The notes under the pieces were generated by a model that did not search any database, had not been told where the DNA came from, and saw only the letters and a program-made list of their open reading frames with translations. 61,091 nucleotides of DNA from a virus. This document shows positions 29,955 to 38,863 of the stretch, piece by piece. Numbering within the stretch: position 1 is the stretch's first letter; each line of letters begins with the position of its first letter. Made by a program: the position numbers and the translations under genes. Location of the stretch: the IMG/VR virus record IMGVR_UViG_3300021335_000017, positions 1-61,091 of that record; one strand, given 5' to 3'.

Positions 29955-30614
29955 ATGCCCGCTAAAAGGATTGCCATAGCTCTCGTCTGCTTGTCAGTCG
30001 AGGCATTTGCCGATGGGGGTGCTAATAGTCAAGAAGGCAGCCTCAACACGTATAACAACGGCTCTACTGTTAGTAGTAATAATACTACTTCAGACACTAG
30101 TACAACTAACCATTACAACGGTGCAGGTTCGTCTAGTGAGATACCTGTAGGAAGTGCTATTAGCCCCTCCTATATGAGCAATGGTATGGACACCTGTTTA
30201 AAAGGCTCTGGCGGTTCGCTTCAGACTGTCGGAGTTGGTATATCTAGTGGTGAATATGAAGTTGATCCGAACTGCGATAGGAGAAGAGATGCAAAACTTC
30301 TATCGGATCTAGGTATGAAGGTCGCAGCTGTAGCGAGGATGTGCGAGGAAGAAATCGTATGGAAATCGATGTTTATGTCAGGAACACCCTGTCCAGTACA
30401 ACAGGGCGGCAGACTGGTTGTTGGGAAACGAGCTTACTTTCTAATGAAGAGCAACCCTACATTATTTATACCCGCTTATGGGAAAGTAGGTAGAAAGTTT
30501 ACGGAAACCCAACTTTGGTTTAATGCAATACTTGGTATAGGTGTCGAATCCGATGAAGAACAAACTGATGATAATGAGTCTGTTAGCGATAAGTTCCGCA
30601 GCTCACTCAAATGA
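29955..30614 (+). CDS. Secreted protein with Sec signal, unknown
   Basis: 219 aa. Signal peptide: KR, then IAIALVCLSV, cleavage likely after AFA (residue 19). The mature part starts with a Ser/Thr/Asn-rich linker (about 20-65), then CLKGSGGSLQTVGVGISSGEYEVDPNC and RRRDAKLLSDLGMKVAAVARMC, with five Cys that could form disulphides in the periplasm. I recall similar proteins in marine phages but no known function. Its place between scaffold and coat is odd for a periplasmic protein. Confidence 0.75.
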   Translation: MPAKRIAIALVCLSVEAFADGGANSQEGSLNTYNNGSTVSSNNTTSDTSTTNHYNGAGSSSEIPVGSAISPSYMSNGMDTCLKGSGGSLQTVGVGISSGEYEVDPNCDRRRDAKLLSDLGMKVAAVARMCEEEIVWKSMFMSGTPCPVQQGGRLVVGKRAYFLMKSNPTLFIPAYGKVGRKFTETQLWFNAILGIGVESDEEQTDDNESVSDKFRSSLK

Positions 30615-31389
30615 ACTAGATAATTTAATTAATGCTTCTAATGCTTTAGTAGATCAGATTGATCGCGGGATCATACTTACTGGGGCAGCTATGGAGTATT
30701 CCTACACAGGCACAGGCCTATCAGATGGCACCTTGTCATCTACCGCCCACATTAGCACAGAGCAATTAGATGCTTACAACAATGCGTTGACAGGTATGAG
30801 CACGTATCTGCCTTATGGTTCTGTACAAGATGTCCTTAACGAGAAAGCGGCGCAAGAGCTAGATCTAATGGATGCTGCTATCGATACATTTACAGAAGTT
30901 GTAGTTGACATGGTACAGGTAGTACAAGTTGCTGAGATGGCAGAAGAAGCATCTAGCCCCGATGAGGAAGCAGCTGTGCAAGACTTCGTAGCAGCAAACA
31001 CTGAAGTACTTACCATAGACCAGCAAGAAGTCGATACATACAACCAGTCTCTTGATGACATTGAAACGCATGCAAACAACGCCAGTGCATTCATTGCAGT
31101 AGCTGAAAACTCAGCAGCTGTGGACTTCTTACAGCAAGGGGCGGAGAACAATAATACGACAGCAGAGCAAGCTACGGTTACTTATAGTGCTAATCAGCAA
31201 TGGGTAAGTATGCGTTGGGCCAGCACTAATAATGCTACTGCCGTATTCCTAAATGGAAACGATAACTTTGGGATAGACCTATACGTCAGTGAAGCAGACG
31301 TACTGGCTATAGGATCTGACTCAGATTACTACTTAACAGGCCCGACGGCTAATGGGTTTAATTGTTTTATGTATGAGGAATGCGAATGA
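30553..31389 (+). CDS. Second secreted protein with Sec signal, unknown
   Basis: 278 aa from the ATG at 30553 (an in-frame GTG lies at 30541). Signal peptide MKNKLMIMSLLAISSAAHS, cleavage near residue 19. The mature protein is acidic, helical in the middle (long Asp/Glu/Ala/Val stretch) and has a beta-like C-terminal part ending in two Cys (NCFMYEEC). It overlaps the gene before by 62 bp and the next by 4 bp, so the three are coupled. Function unknown. Confidence 0.75.
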   Translation: MKNKLMIMSLLAISSAAHSNELDNLINASNALVDQIDRGIILTGAAMEYSYTGTGLSDGTLSSTAHISTEQLDAYNNALTGMSTYLPYGSVQDVLNEKAAQELDLMDAAIDTFTEVVVDMVQVVQVAEMAEEASSPDEEAAVQDFVAANTEVLTIDQQEVDTYNQSLDDIETHANNASAFIAVAENSAAVDFLQQGAENNNTTAEQATVTYSANQQWVSMRWASTNNATAVFLNGNDNFGIDLYVSEADVLAIGSDSDYYLTGPTANGFNCFMYEECE

Positions 31390-31856
31390 GCCTAGAAAAT
31401 ACTGAATTAAAGATAGGAAACACCAGCTTTAAAGGTGTATGGATCGCAATAGTGCTAACGATTGGCACCAGTATTGGTGGCACCGTGTGGACAGCTAGTA
31501 GCCTGTACTCCCGTTTAGAGGGCGTTGAGGCTAAAAAAATTCCTAATATAACACCGTTAGAAGAGTCTATAGCGCTGATACAAACACAACTTACAGATAA
31601 TGACGTCCCAAAGTTGCAGGGCAAACTAGCTGAACTAGGCGTAAACCTTAAAACCATAGCTGAGCAGCAAGAGAAGCTATTAGAGATTAAAGGTGAAGTA
31701 AAAGAGCTAAAAGAACAAGTGATTCAAATGCAAACAACCGTCGATAAAGCAGAGCGGGCAGCTAGTGATTTAGGTAAATATGACCTAGATAAAATTACTA
31801 GAGAAATACAAGATCTGTGGGATGGTATGGATTATTTATCAAATCCACTAAATTAG
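31386..31856 (+). CDS. Membrane-anchored coiled-coil protein
   Basis: 156 aa from ATGAGC, which overlaps the previous stop (ATGA) and has GAGGAA upstream. One transmembrane helix (residues 17-38, GVWIAIVLTIGTSIGGTVWTAS), then a long coiled coil (about 75-130). Topology resembles inner-membrane spanin or assembly-anchor proteins. With the two secreted proteins before it, it may form an envelope-directed module. Confidence 0.65.
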   Translation: MSLENTELKIGNTSFKGVWIAIVLTIGTSIGGTVWTASSLYSRLEGVEAKKIPNITPLEESIALIQTQLTDNDVPKLQGKLAELGVNLKTIAEQQEKLLEIKGEVKELKEQVIQMQTTVDKAERAASDLGKYDLDKITREIQDLWDGMDYLSNPLN

Positions 31857-31869
31857 TTTGCATACTTAT

Positions 31870-31884
31870 ATTAGTTGGGCTAAT
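31870..31884 (+). promoter_or_regulatory. Coat-gene promoter overlapped by operator-like palindrome
   Basis: ATTAGTTGGGCTAAT, the same 15 bases as at 23562. TTGCAT (31859-31864) and TAATAT (31881-31886) are separated by about 17 bp, the -10 being the right arm. Predicted start of transcription about 31893, giving a leader of about 214 nt before the coat ATG. Confidence 0.75.
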
Positions 31885-31886
31885 AT

Positions 31887-32106
31887 TTAATACAGGTTCG
31901 TCTATCAGTACGATAACTGGTCGGCCCGTAGCCGTAAAAAACGTATCTTTCGCCTACACAGGCGTAAAACTTGTCGAGATCGCGTCTCGTTAAACAGCGC
32001 TAGTTCGTCATCCCACGATACGGGAAAACGGATTAGCCGCTCCATAAGTCGGCTAAGAGACGTGGCATGTGCCACATAATTTTTTGTCAATTTATTGGAG
32101 ACTATT
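31887..32106 (+). ncRNA. Hairpin-rich structured leader of the coat gene
   Basis: Six inverted repeats follow each other: CGGC/GCCG (31922-31934), CGCC/GGCG (31951-31964), CGAGA/TCTCG (31975-31989), TCCC/GGGA (32011-32025), TTAGCCG/CGGCTAA (32033-32056) and GTGGCA/TGCCAC (32062-32075). CGTATC (31942) and GATACG (32017) can also pair across the middle hairpins, though this would compete with the TCCC/GGGA stem. There is no ORF. The last hairpin is followed by ATAATTTTTT. It could be a regulatory leader, a stabiliser or a small RNA with a terminator. Confidence 0.55.
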
Positions 32107-33312
32107 ATGTCTAGTAATTTAACTAATTTCGGTACGCTATCAGGCGACCAACTTCAGGCGTGGTCACGCGACTTCTGGAAAGTAGCGCGTAACCAATCTT
32201 TCATCAATCAGTTTGCTGGCACTGGCTCAAACGCTATGGTTCAGCGCGTAACTGAATTAACTAAGTCTCAAAAAGGCACAAAAGCTAATATCACATTGCT
32301 AGCCGATATGACTGGAGACGGTATCACTGGTGACTTCACTCTAGAAGGCAATGAAGAAGCATTGCGTGCATATGATATCAGCATTGAGCTGGATCAATTG
32401 CGCTTTGCTAACAGAATTGCTGGCCGCATGGCTGACCAAAAGACTGTAGTTAACTTCCGTGAGCAATCTCGTGATGCTCTCGCTTATGCAATGGCTGACC
32501 GTATTGACCAGTTAGCGTTCCTAACGTTGTCTGGTGTTGGCTACAACATGAAGAACAACGGCGCAACCCGCGCTAACTCTGAGGATCCATCTGGCGATGT
32601 CACTAAAAGCGGTAACGCACTACAAGATCTTGAGTTCTCATCAGATGTTTCTGCTCCAACTGACGCACGTTGGTTACGAGTAAGCGGTTCAGGTGCTAAT
32701 GCTTCTCTGGCAGATGGTGACACTGACGCGATTACAGCTACTGATAAGCTTGGCTATCGCTCTATCGTTGAGCTAAAAGCGTACGCGAAAGACAACTACA
32801 TCCGTGGTATTCGCGCTGCTGGAAACCAAGAAGTATTCCACATGTTCGTTACTCCACAGCAAATGGCTGACCTTAAGTTAGATGCTGACTTCATCGCTAA
32901 CGTTCGTAACGCGGGTGTACGTGGTGCATCTAACAGCTTGTTCGCTGGTACTTCAAGCTTGATGGTAGATGGTGTAATGATCCACGAATTCCGTCATGTG
33001 TTTAACACTTCTGGCGCTACTGCTGGTACTTCTTCTGACGGCACTGATACAGGGGCGTACGGTAAGAAGTGGGGCGCTGACGCTAAAGTAGATGGTGCAC
33101 GTGCTCTATTCTGTGGTGCTCAAGCTCTAGCTATGGCTGATATCGGTCTACCTGAAATGGTTGAAGATACTTTCGACTATGGTAACCAGTCAGGTATCTC
33201 TGTAGGTAAGATCTTCGGTCTACGTAAGCCTATGTACAACACTGATTATGCAGCTTCTGGTAAAGCCGCTGTTCAAGACTTCGGTGTTATCTGCTTAGAC
33301 ACTGCACAGTAA
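32107..33312 (+). CDS. Major capsid protein (N4-gp56 family)
   Basis: 401 aa from the ATG with GGAG six bases upstream (a TTG at 32095 is in frame but unnecessary). The N-terminus WSRDFWKVARNQSFINQF, VTELTKSQKGTKANITLLADMTGDG and the diagnostic TLEGNEEAL identify the N4-gp56 (DUF4043) major coat family, an HK97-fold shell protein. Codon use is visibly more regular than in neighbours, as expected for the most abundant protein. It has its own promoter, leader and terminator. Confidence 0.95.
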   Translation: MSSNLTNFGTLSGDQLQAWSRDFWKVARNQSFINQFAGTGSNAMVQRVTELTKSQKGTKANITLLADMTGDGITGDFTLEGNEEALRAYDISIELDQLRFANRIAGRMADQKTVVNFREQSRDALAYAMADRIDQLAFLTLSGVGYNMKNNGATRANSEDPSGDVTKSGNALQDLEFSSDVSAPTDARWLRVSGSGANASLADGDTDAITATDKLGYRSIVELKAYAKDNYIRGIRAAGNQEVFHMFVTPQQMADLKLDADFIANVRNAGVRGASNSLFAGTSSLMVDGVMIHEFRHVFNTSGATAGTSSDGTDTGAYGKKWGADAKVDGARALFCGAQALAMADIGLPEMVEDTFDYGNQSGISVGKIFGLRKPMYNTDYAASGKAAVQDFGVICLDTAQ

Positions 33313-33325
33313 GAAAGTAATATCC

Positions 33326-33351
33326 GCCCCCTCTTAGGAGGGGGCATTTTT
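33326..33351 (+). terminator. Intrinsic terminator after the coat gene
   Basis: GCCCCCTC (33326-33333) pairs perfectly with GAGGGGGC (33338-33345), loop TTAG, followed by ATTTTT. It lies 14 bp after the coat stop and would set the coat transcript apart from the downstream late genes. Confidence 0.95.
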
Positions 33352-33365
33352 CGTAAGGAGTACAT

Positions 33366-33743
33366 ATGAAAGTTATAAGCGACAAAGACATGTGCATAGC
33401 CAGTACGTGGGGGTCAGGCACAAGACTATATGCAAATGTCCCAAAAAATGTAGGCGAGGATATAGGTCTTTTAGCGTTGCAACAAGGCGCACAAAGATAC
33501 AACCCTGACAACGTAGCCCACCAAGAACCCGAAGAAGCGGTTTTTGAAGAAGTAGTTGAAGAGGCTACAGAAGAATTCGATCCGGCTCTAATGGAGTGTT
33601 TACAAAAGCTAATAGAGCAGGGTAACCCAGAAGATTTTAAAGTTGATGGAACACCAAAAGCATCCATCATAAACAAAGCTGTAGGCCGAACTGTTCGAAG
33701 TGAAGAGAGAGAAGCAGCTTGGGAAGCAGCACTAAACGCATAG
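33366..33743 (+). CDS. Small virion-module protein
   Basis: 125 aa with AAGGAG six bases before the ATG. N-terminal half GTRLYANVPKNVGEDIGLLALQQGAQ is a beta-like strip seen in small proteins after N4-gp56 coats. The acidic middle (EEAVFEEVVEEATEEF) leads to a C-terminal helical LEM/HeH-like motif (NPEDFKVDGTPKASIINKAVGRTVRSEEREAAW). Probably a head or neck component; function not proved. Confidence 0.7.
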   Translation: MKVISDKDMCIASTWGSGTRLYANVPKNVGEDIGLLALQQGAQRYNPDNVAHQEPEEAVFEEVVEEATEEFDPALMECLQKLIEQGNPEDFKVDGTPKASIINKAVGRTVRSEEREAAWEAALNA

Positions 33744-33752
33744 GTATTTAAA

Positions 33753-34628
33753 ATGGCAGTGTCAGTAAATAGCGTGATAGATAGAGTCCAGCAAGTGCTA
33801 CAAGACACTACAGGAGTTAGATGGCCCGTTACAGACGAGCTAGTCCTTTGGATTAATGATGCACAGCGTGAGATAGCACTTCTTAAGCCTGATGCATCAG
33901 CTGTAAACACCACAATCAATTTGGTTGCTGGCACAAAACAGTCTATCCCCGCTGATGGTAATAGGCTGCTGAAAGTTGTTAGAAATATGAGCAACCTTGG
34001 TGCCGGTCTCATAGGTGGCAGAGCAGTAAGATTAGTTGACGTAGCAGTGCTAGATACTCAAACACCTGACTGGCATGACCCCAATGTATCAGGCGCAGCG
34101 GCACATGGCAGCGTTGTCGAACACTACGTTTATGACGAGTCAAACCCCCGCAATTTCTATGTATACCCAGGAGCGACAGTAGATGACGCTAATACTGGAA
34201 CTATAGATGAAGCGGCACGCCTAGAAATTATTTACTCAGCTAACCCAGCTACTGTTATCGCAGCAGAATCTGTTACTGCTTGGACTGACTCAGCTACTTA
34301 TGTAGAGAACAACAAGGTGTCGTACGCAAACAAAGTTTGGACTGCTACTGACGAATCCAACAATACTAACCAAACTCCAAGCGCATCATCGGACTATTGG
34401 ACAGAAGATACAAGTGCAAACTTGGCCATACCCGATATATATGCAAACGCCATTATGAACTACGTTCTTTACATGGCATACATGAAAGACGCAGAGTTTG
34501 CCGGTAATCAGCAAAGAGCATCAAGTCATTACCAGCTGTTTTCAACGTCTATCGCCGGTAAAGGGCAACTTGATGCTACAACAAGTCCTAACATGGTAAG
34601 AAACTCACAAGCCGTAGTTGCGGGGTGA
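33753..34628 (+). CDS. Head-tail adaptor (DUF6682-like) with CBM5/12-like insert
   Basis: 291 aa. The N-terminal part IDRVQQVLQDTTGVRWPVTDELVLWINDAQREIALLKPDA is the typical opening of DUF6682-type phage adaptors that dock on the portal. Residues about 173-215 (AWTDSATYVENNKVSYANKVWTA ... DYWTE) form a chitin-binding-type (CBM5/12) module inserted before the C-terminal helical end. The insert may decorate the neck or be involved in host contact. Confidence 0.75.
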   Translation: MAVSVNSVIDRVQQVLQDTTGVRWPVTDELVLWINDAQREIALLKPDASAVNTTINLVAGTKQSIPADGNRLLKVVRNMSNLGAGLIGGRAVRLVDVAVLDTQTPDWHDPNVSGAAAHGSVVEHYVYDESNPRNFYVYPGATVDDANTGTIDEAARLEIIYSANPATVIAAESVTAWTDSATYVENNKVSYANKVWTATDESNNTNQTPSASSDYWTEDTSANLAIPDIYANAIMNYVLYMAYMKDAEFAGNQQRASSHYQLFSTSIAGKGQLDATTSPNMVRNSQAVVAG

Positions 34629-34631
34629 TAA

Positions 34632-35321
34632 ATGGCGATTCCTTATACAAGGTTATTACCAGACGTATTGACAGTCGTCCCCGGCTGTCCAGATATGCTA
34701 GCTGAAAGCAATATAAGAGCTGCTGTCATAGAGTTTTGCGAGAAATCAGAAGCTTACAGAGCTGAGTTTGACCCCATTAATGTCGTTGCAAAACAGCATG
34801 AGTATGAAGTGGACACTCCAATAGCTACAACGGTGCATCGCTTAGATTGGGTTAAGTACGATGGTTTTGACTTAGAACCTGTATCAAGCTCCTTGTTAGA
34901 GCAGCGCTTGGGTGACTGGAGAAAGGACACTGGTACGCCTGCTTACTTTGTACAACAGTCGTCTAGTGCACTAGTTATAGCTCCTAGACCGGCAAAAAAT
35001 GTAGATGCTGGGCTTCGAATAAAAGCTGTGCTGAAACCAACACATACTAGCAACGCATGTGATGACGACTTAATGAACAATTATAGAGATGGGATTTTGA
35101 GCGGTGTTTTATACAGGCTTCTTAGAATGCCTAACAAAGACTGGACAGATTTATCGGCGGCCGGACTTTACGGATCGTTGTTTAATGAATCAATTGCTCG
35201 AGCCACTGAGATAGCTCGAAGCGCGAACACAGGTATAGCTAGGAAGGTTAGATATGGCGGAATTGGCGGATCAAAAGGCGCGTGGCGAACAAGACGTAGA
35301 GATTATGGCAGAAGCTGGTAA
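34632..35321 (+). CDS. Head-tail connector / tail tubular-type protein
   Basis: 229 aa. The pattern LLPDVLTVVPGCPDMLAESNIRAAVIEFCEKSEAYRAEFD followed by YEVDTP and LVIAPRP matches a neck/adaptor family encoded right after DUF6682 proteins in podoviruses. The C-terminus is Arg/Gly-rich (KGAWRTRRRDYGRSW). It overlaps the next gene by 68 bp. Confidence 0.75.
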   Translation: MAIPYTRLLPDVLTVVPGCPDMLAESNIRAAVIEFCEKSEAYRAEFDPINVVAKQHEYEVDTPIATTVHRLDWVKYDGFDLEPVSSSLLEQRLGDWRKDTGTPAYFVQQSSSALVIAPRPAKNVDAGLRIKAVLKPTHTSNACDDDLMNNYRDGILSGVLYRLLRMPNKDWTDLSAAGLYGSLFNESIARATEIARSANTGIARKVRYGGIGGSKGAWRTRRRDYGRSW

Positions 35322-35718
35322 TCCGGCTTTATGCGACATAAGAGTAGAGTGGGATTGGGTAAAGCCGGGTATAGAAGAAATACTCAGGGATAGCCCACAA
35401 TTAACATTCAGACCAGAAGACGTGTATGCGGCCTGTATGAGTCAACAAGCAGCACTATGGTGCGCCCCCGAGGGCTTCGTTGTAACCACTGCAGAAGTTG
35501 ACGAATTTACTGGCGATAGAACGCTCCTAATTTGGTTGGCGTGGGCTAGAGAGAAAGGGCAAAACTGCGCATTAAAGTATTACTCTTTCTTTGCTCAAGG
35601 CGCAAAGAGAGAGGGTTTTAAATACATAGAAACAAGGTCAGCCGTACCCGAGCTAGAAAAATATTTTGTGGGGAACGGCTGGCAAAAAGACACAGTTGTA
35701 TATACGAGAGAATTGTAA
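35254..35718 (+). CDS. GNAT-fold-like virion-module protein
   Basis: 154 aa. FRPEDVYAACMSQQAALWCAPEGFVVTTAEVDEFTGDRTLLIWLAWA and the C-terminal GFKYIETRS...FVGNGW recall GNAT (acetyltransferase) folds seen in the same place in related phages. AGGAAGG six to seven bases upstream supports the start at 35254 despite the long overlap with the gene before. Whether it is enzymatically active is unknown; it may be structural. Confidence 0.65.
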   Translation: MAELADQKARGEQDVEIMAEAGNPALCDIRVEWDWVKPGIEEILRDSPQLTFRPEDVYAACMSQQAALWCAPEGFVVTTAEVDEFTGDRTLLIWLAWAREKGQNCALKYYSFFAQGAKREGFKYIETRSAVPELEKYFVGNGWQKDTVVYTREL

Positions 35719-36377
35719 TGGGATCAAAACCTAAACCAACACCGCCGTCTGACGCCGAAAAAGCATCAGCTTCTGTTGCTAAAGCGGAATACGACTATTT
35801 TAAAAAGAACTATGACCCACTCTTACAACAGATGAGAGACGAGTCAATGTCGGGTGATAACGCTAGTAAGCTGAGAGGTAGGAGTAATGCTGACACTATG
35901 CAAGCTCTTACTTCGCAGCCAAGTTACCAAGCTACTCAAAACGTTCAAAACGCGGGGGACGTAGGTCAAGCCTTACAGGGGCAGTTAGGTTTAGCTAATG
36001 CAAACGCTGCGAAGATACAAAACCAAATGCAATCAAATGTTTTAGGCACAGCTAGAGGGCAAGCAGCCGACGCACAGTCTGGTATGGCCGAGGCGGCTAG
36101 ATTGCAGACATCGCAGGCCCTTGAACGCGCTAGAGGTAAGCAACAAGTTTCTGCAGCGAAAATGAGCGCAGCTGCTCAAATTGGTGGCGCGGCATTGGCG
36201 CAAGGTATATCCAATATGCAAACAACCGGTTTGAAAACACCGACGTCTGGTGTAGGCCCGCCACAACAAGTTAAAGGCAGCTTCTTCTCACCGGTTAACG
36301 CGCAGGGGCAGAAGGTGTCTGGTTTAGGTAACAGAATAAATTACAGCGGGTTCTTTGGTCCCGGGAGCAGTGTGTGA
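35718..36377 (+). CDS. Internal virion protein, small
   Basis: 219 aa, rich in A, Q, S, G with helical stretches (ALQGQLGLANANAAKIQNQMQ; AAKMSAAAQIGGAALAQGI), and Lys/Pro-rich N-terminus. Composition and place before two larger internal proteins suggest an ejection protein like T7 gp14. It overlaps the previous gene by 1 bp and the next by one base. Confidence 0.7.
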   Translation: MGSKPKPTPPSDAEKASASVAKAEYDYFKKNYDPLLQQMRDESMSGDNASKLRGRSNADTMQALTSQPSYQATQNVQNAGDVGQALQGQLGLANANAAKIQNQMQSNVLGTARGQAADAQSGMAEAARLQTSQALERARGKQQVSAAKMSAAAQIGGAALAQGISNMQTTGLKTPTSGVGPPQQVKGSFFSPVNAQGQKVSGLGNRINYSGFFGPGSSV

Positions 36378-36904
36378 TGAGCGATTTAATCGAAGTAAGT
36401 GATCCAGATAAAGTATACGCTGATATTACTCGCGGCGAGTACGAAGACTACGTCAAGAACTACAGAGCTTTCGAAGAAGAAATGTTAGAAAAAGCTCAAA
36501 ATGACACTAGCCTTATCGATCAGGCCCGAGAAGATAGCAAAGCTGCGACTAAGTTAAGTAAAGGTATTGCTGCCAGAAGCGCTAGTAGGTATGGCGCTCA
36601 ATTGACCCCTGCGCAGCTTGAAGCGCAAAAAAACGCATTAAGAACCGCTAACACTCTTGGGAGTATACAAGCTGTAGCAGATGCAAAAATAGCGCAAAAA
36701 GAAGCAAACCAAGGGCTTCTTTCTGACCTAATAAACATCGGACAAGGCGTAAACAGGTCTTCGCAAAACCAGCTAGGTTCAGCCGCAGCTAATGCTACTG
36801 CGAGAAAGAATGCCTACGAACAGGCTAAAGCTCAGCATAAAGCTCAGACTTACGCAACTATCGGCAGCCTTGGTGCTGCTGCAATAATGGCATTTGCTTT
36901 TTAA
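36377..36904 (+). CDS. Internal virion protein, small, with C-terminal hydrophobic helix
   Basis: 175 aa. Begins with an acidic segment (DLIEVSDPDKVYADI), then a long Ala-rich helical region, ending TIGSLGAAAIMAFAF, a hydrophobic helix that could enter a membrane during DNA ejection. Similar design to the preceding protein, suggesting they act together. ATG overlaps the previous stop (TGATG). Confidence 0.7.
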   Translation: MSDLIEVSDPDKVYADITRGEYEDYVKNYRAFEEEMLEKAQNDTSLIDQAREDSKAATKLSKGIAARSASRYGAQLTPAQLEAQKNALRTANTLGSIQAVADAKIAQKEANQGLLSDLINIGQGVNRSSQNQLGSAAANATARKNAYEQAKAQHKAQTYATIGSLGAAAIMAFAF

Positions 36905-36913
36905 GAGGTATAT

Positions 36914-38857
36914 ATGGCTCAATACGGAAATGTTGGAGACGCGTTTTTAGCTGGCTTTCAAGGCGTAAGAGCCATGCAGCAACAGCGTTTTGATAACGAA
37001 TTAAATACTAGAAAACTTGATCAGGTCGATACGCAACTTGGTATTGAGGATAGACGCATTCAAGTCCTTGAGGGCGATCTGCAGTTGAAAAAGGATGCAG
37101 CTGCTAGTCAAGAAGTTATTGCCGGTAATGACCAGTGGATCGACACTGCTAATGCGGCTGGTCTTTTGTCTAAAGATAGGCTCAGTTTGAACGGCGAAGC
37201 AATGCGAGCTGGTATCGAAAAAGGCGACATGACTGTTACTGGAGTTGCCTTGGATCTCGTAAACTCGAGCGGCCAACTTCCAGAAGGTTCCGTAGCAGAG
37301 TCTATACAGCCTTTACCTAACGGCGGTTATGCGATCACAGTGAGAAATCCTGACGGTTCTATGGGCGCTGTAACTGAAGATGGGACAAGCAACCCAGACT
37401 CAAAAGTCGTTAATTTTGATGTAGGTAAACTAGTTAATATTGGTAACCTACACTATCAAAAAAATGTAGTATCAAACTCTTCAATATTCGACCCGTCTCA
37501 AATGCGTGCCCAGTTAGACCGTATAGACAGTGACGCCGAGAGAAATGAGCTACTTAAAAAGTATGAAGGTATAGTACAAACCGGTCAGGTATTAGACAAA
37601 GTTAGTCAGTCTGGTGATGTTGGTGCGGTCAGAGGTATTACAGATGTCTTGGCAAGCGGTGACGGACAAGAAGCTTCAGATCAAATTCTTTCTGAGGTAT
37701 CAAATGACCTTGGTGTTGAAGACAAAATAGGCGTAGCCAAAGCAGAACAACCTAATCCCGACAAGCCTAAGAAAATAGGCAGAATGGCTAAAGCTAATGA
37801 GCTAATCGCAGAGCGAAACAAGCCATCAGCCGAAAAAATCCAAAAAGAAATAGATCAATTATCCTCAAGAGCAAAAAATGCTAGGTCCCAGACCGCTCGA
37901 AGAGCAGCAGCTAAAAAGTTAGAAGCTAAACAAAAAGAACTTGCGGAGTTTAAACAATCCAAATCGGTGTTCTCAGAATCACCAACAGCGACCGCAATTG
38001 CTGACAAAACTAATGAACAAGTGGATGCTGCTATTGCTTCGGGTGAAATTAAAGTAACGCCAGAAGAATCTAGAGACGTTGCCCAAAAGATGAAGGGCGA
38101 GGGTATTGAAGATATTGCGGGTTTACTAAGACTTAATGATAAAGACAGAGCAGTAGCAAGAGCCGTTATTCTTTCTTCTACGACGGACGAAGTTACCAGA
38201 AGAGCTTTATCAGATGAGATAAATAACATTTTTGAAACAGACGCTGGTCAGGCTAGCTATACAGTTGCTGAGCAAGAAGATGACAAGAATGCTAGAGCGA
38301 CTGCTACTAATAACAGATTAAAGATTACTAATTCGCACAGAGAATGGGCCGCTGGAGAGTACGACACTGCTGTGGACGAAGCCACTGCTTGGACAGATAG
38401 CGTGAATAAAGTTTGGTTCGGTGAGAACGGAGATGAGTCTAACTTAGATGAAGATACGGCTAAGATGATTTACAGAAAGTTCATACCGGAAATGCTTTTC
38501 AAAGCACAGCGCTCTAAGAACCCTCAAGAGGCAAAAGTTCGCTTTGACGCACTGAGCGGAGCTATAAGCACCTCGGTAGCGGCAATGGCAGCTGAAGAGG
38601 AAGGCGGTTTCAAAGAAACTATAATAAGCTTCTTTAGACCTGACGCCGAAGACAACGTAGAAGCAACTGATTTCGACTTGAGCAGGGTCCTTCCTGAGTA
38701 CGACGCAAGCGGCAAGGTTATTGCCTACACATATCGCGACCCCGATGGTAATGTTAATGATGAACGCATCATGGCAGGCGATCTGGCTAAGTTGGATAGC
38801 AACGTTGAAAAAATAGTTAGAGAAGCAGCGGTTTATAACAGTAAAAAATCGGGGTAA
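36914..38857 (+). CDS. Large internal virion / ejection protein
   Basis: 647 aa, mostly charged helix. N-terminus AQYGNVGDAFLAGFQGVRAMQQQ and a basic coiled middle (about residues 290-350: EKIQKEIDQLSSRAKNARSQTARRAAAKKLEAKQKELAEF). No enzymatic motif seen. Position between small internal proteins and the 1796-aa protein is that of T7 gp15-like ejection proteins. AGAGG precedes the ATG. Confidence 0.75.
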   Translation: MAQYGNVGDAFLAGFQGVRAMQQQRFDNELNTRKLDQVDTQLGIEDRRIQVLEGDLQLKKDAAASQEVIAGNDQWIDTANAAGLLSKDRLSLNGEAMRAGIEKGDMTVTGVALDLVNSSGQLPEGSVAESIQPLPNGGYAITVRNPDGSMGAVTEDGTSNPDSKVVNFDVGKLVNIGNLHYQKNVVSNSSIFDPSQMRAQLDRIDSDAERNELLKKYEGIVQTGQVLDKVSQSGDVGAVRGITDVLASGDGQEASDQILSEVSNDLGVEDKIGVAKAEQPNPDKPKKIGRMAKANELIAERNKPSAEKIQKEIDQLSSRAKNARSQTARRAAAKKLEAKQKELAEFKQSKSVFSESPTATAIADKTNEQVDAAIASGEIKVTPEESRDVAQKMKGEGIEDIAGLLRLNDKDRAVARAVILSSTTDEVTRRALSDEINNIFETDAGQASYTVAEQEDDKNARATATNNRLKITNSHREWAAGEYDTAVDEATAWTDSVNKVWFGENGDESNLDEDTAKMIYRKFIPEMLFKAQRSKNPQEAKVRFDALSGAISTSVAAMAAEEEGGFKETIISFFRPDAEDNVEATDFDLSRVLPEYDASGKVIAYTYRDPDGNVNDERIMAGDLAKLDSNVEKIVREAAVYNSKKSG

Positions 38858-38863
38858 ACGCCA

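Noticed and set aside
33287-34012. Long leftward reading frame of 241 aa
   Set aside because: It is antisense to two well-supported late genes and crosses the terminator at 33326; composition is typical of an antisense shadow.
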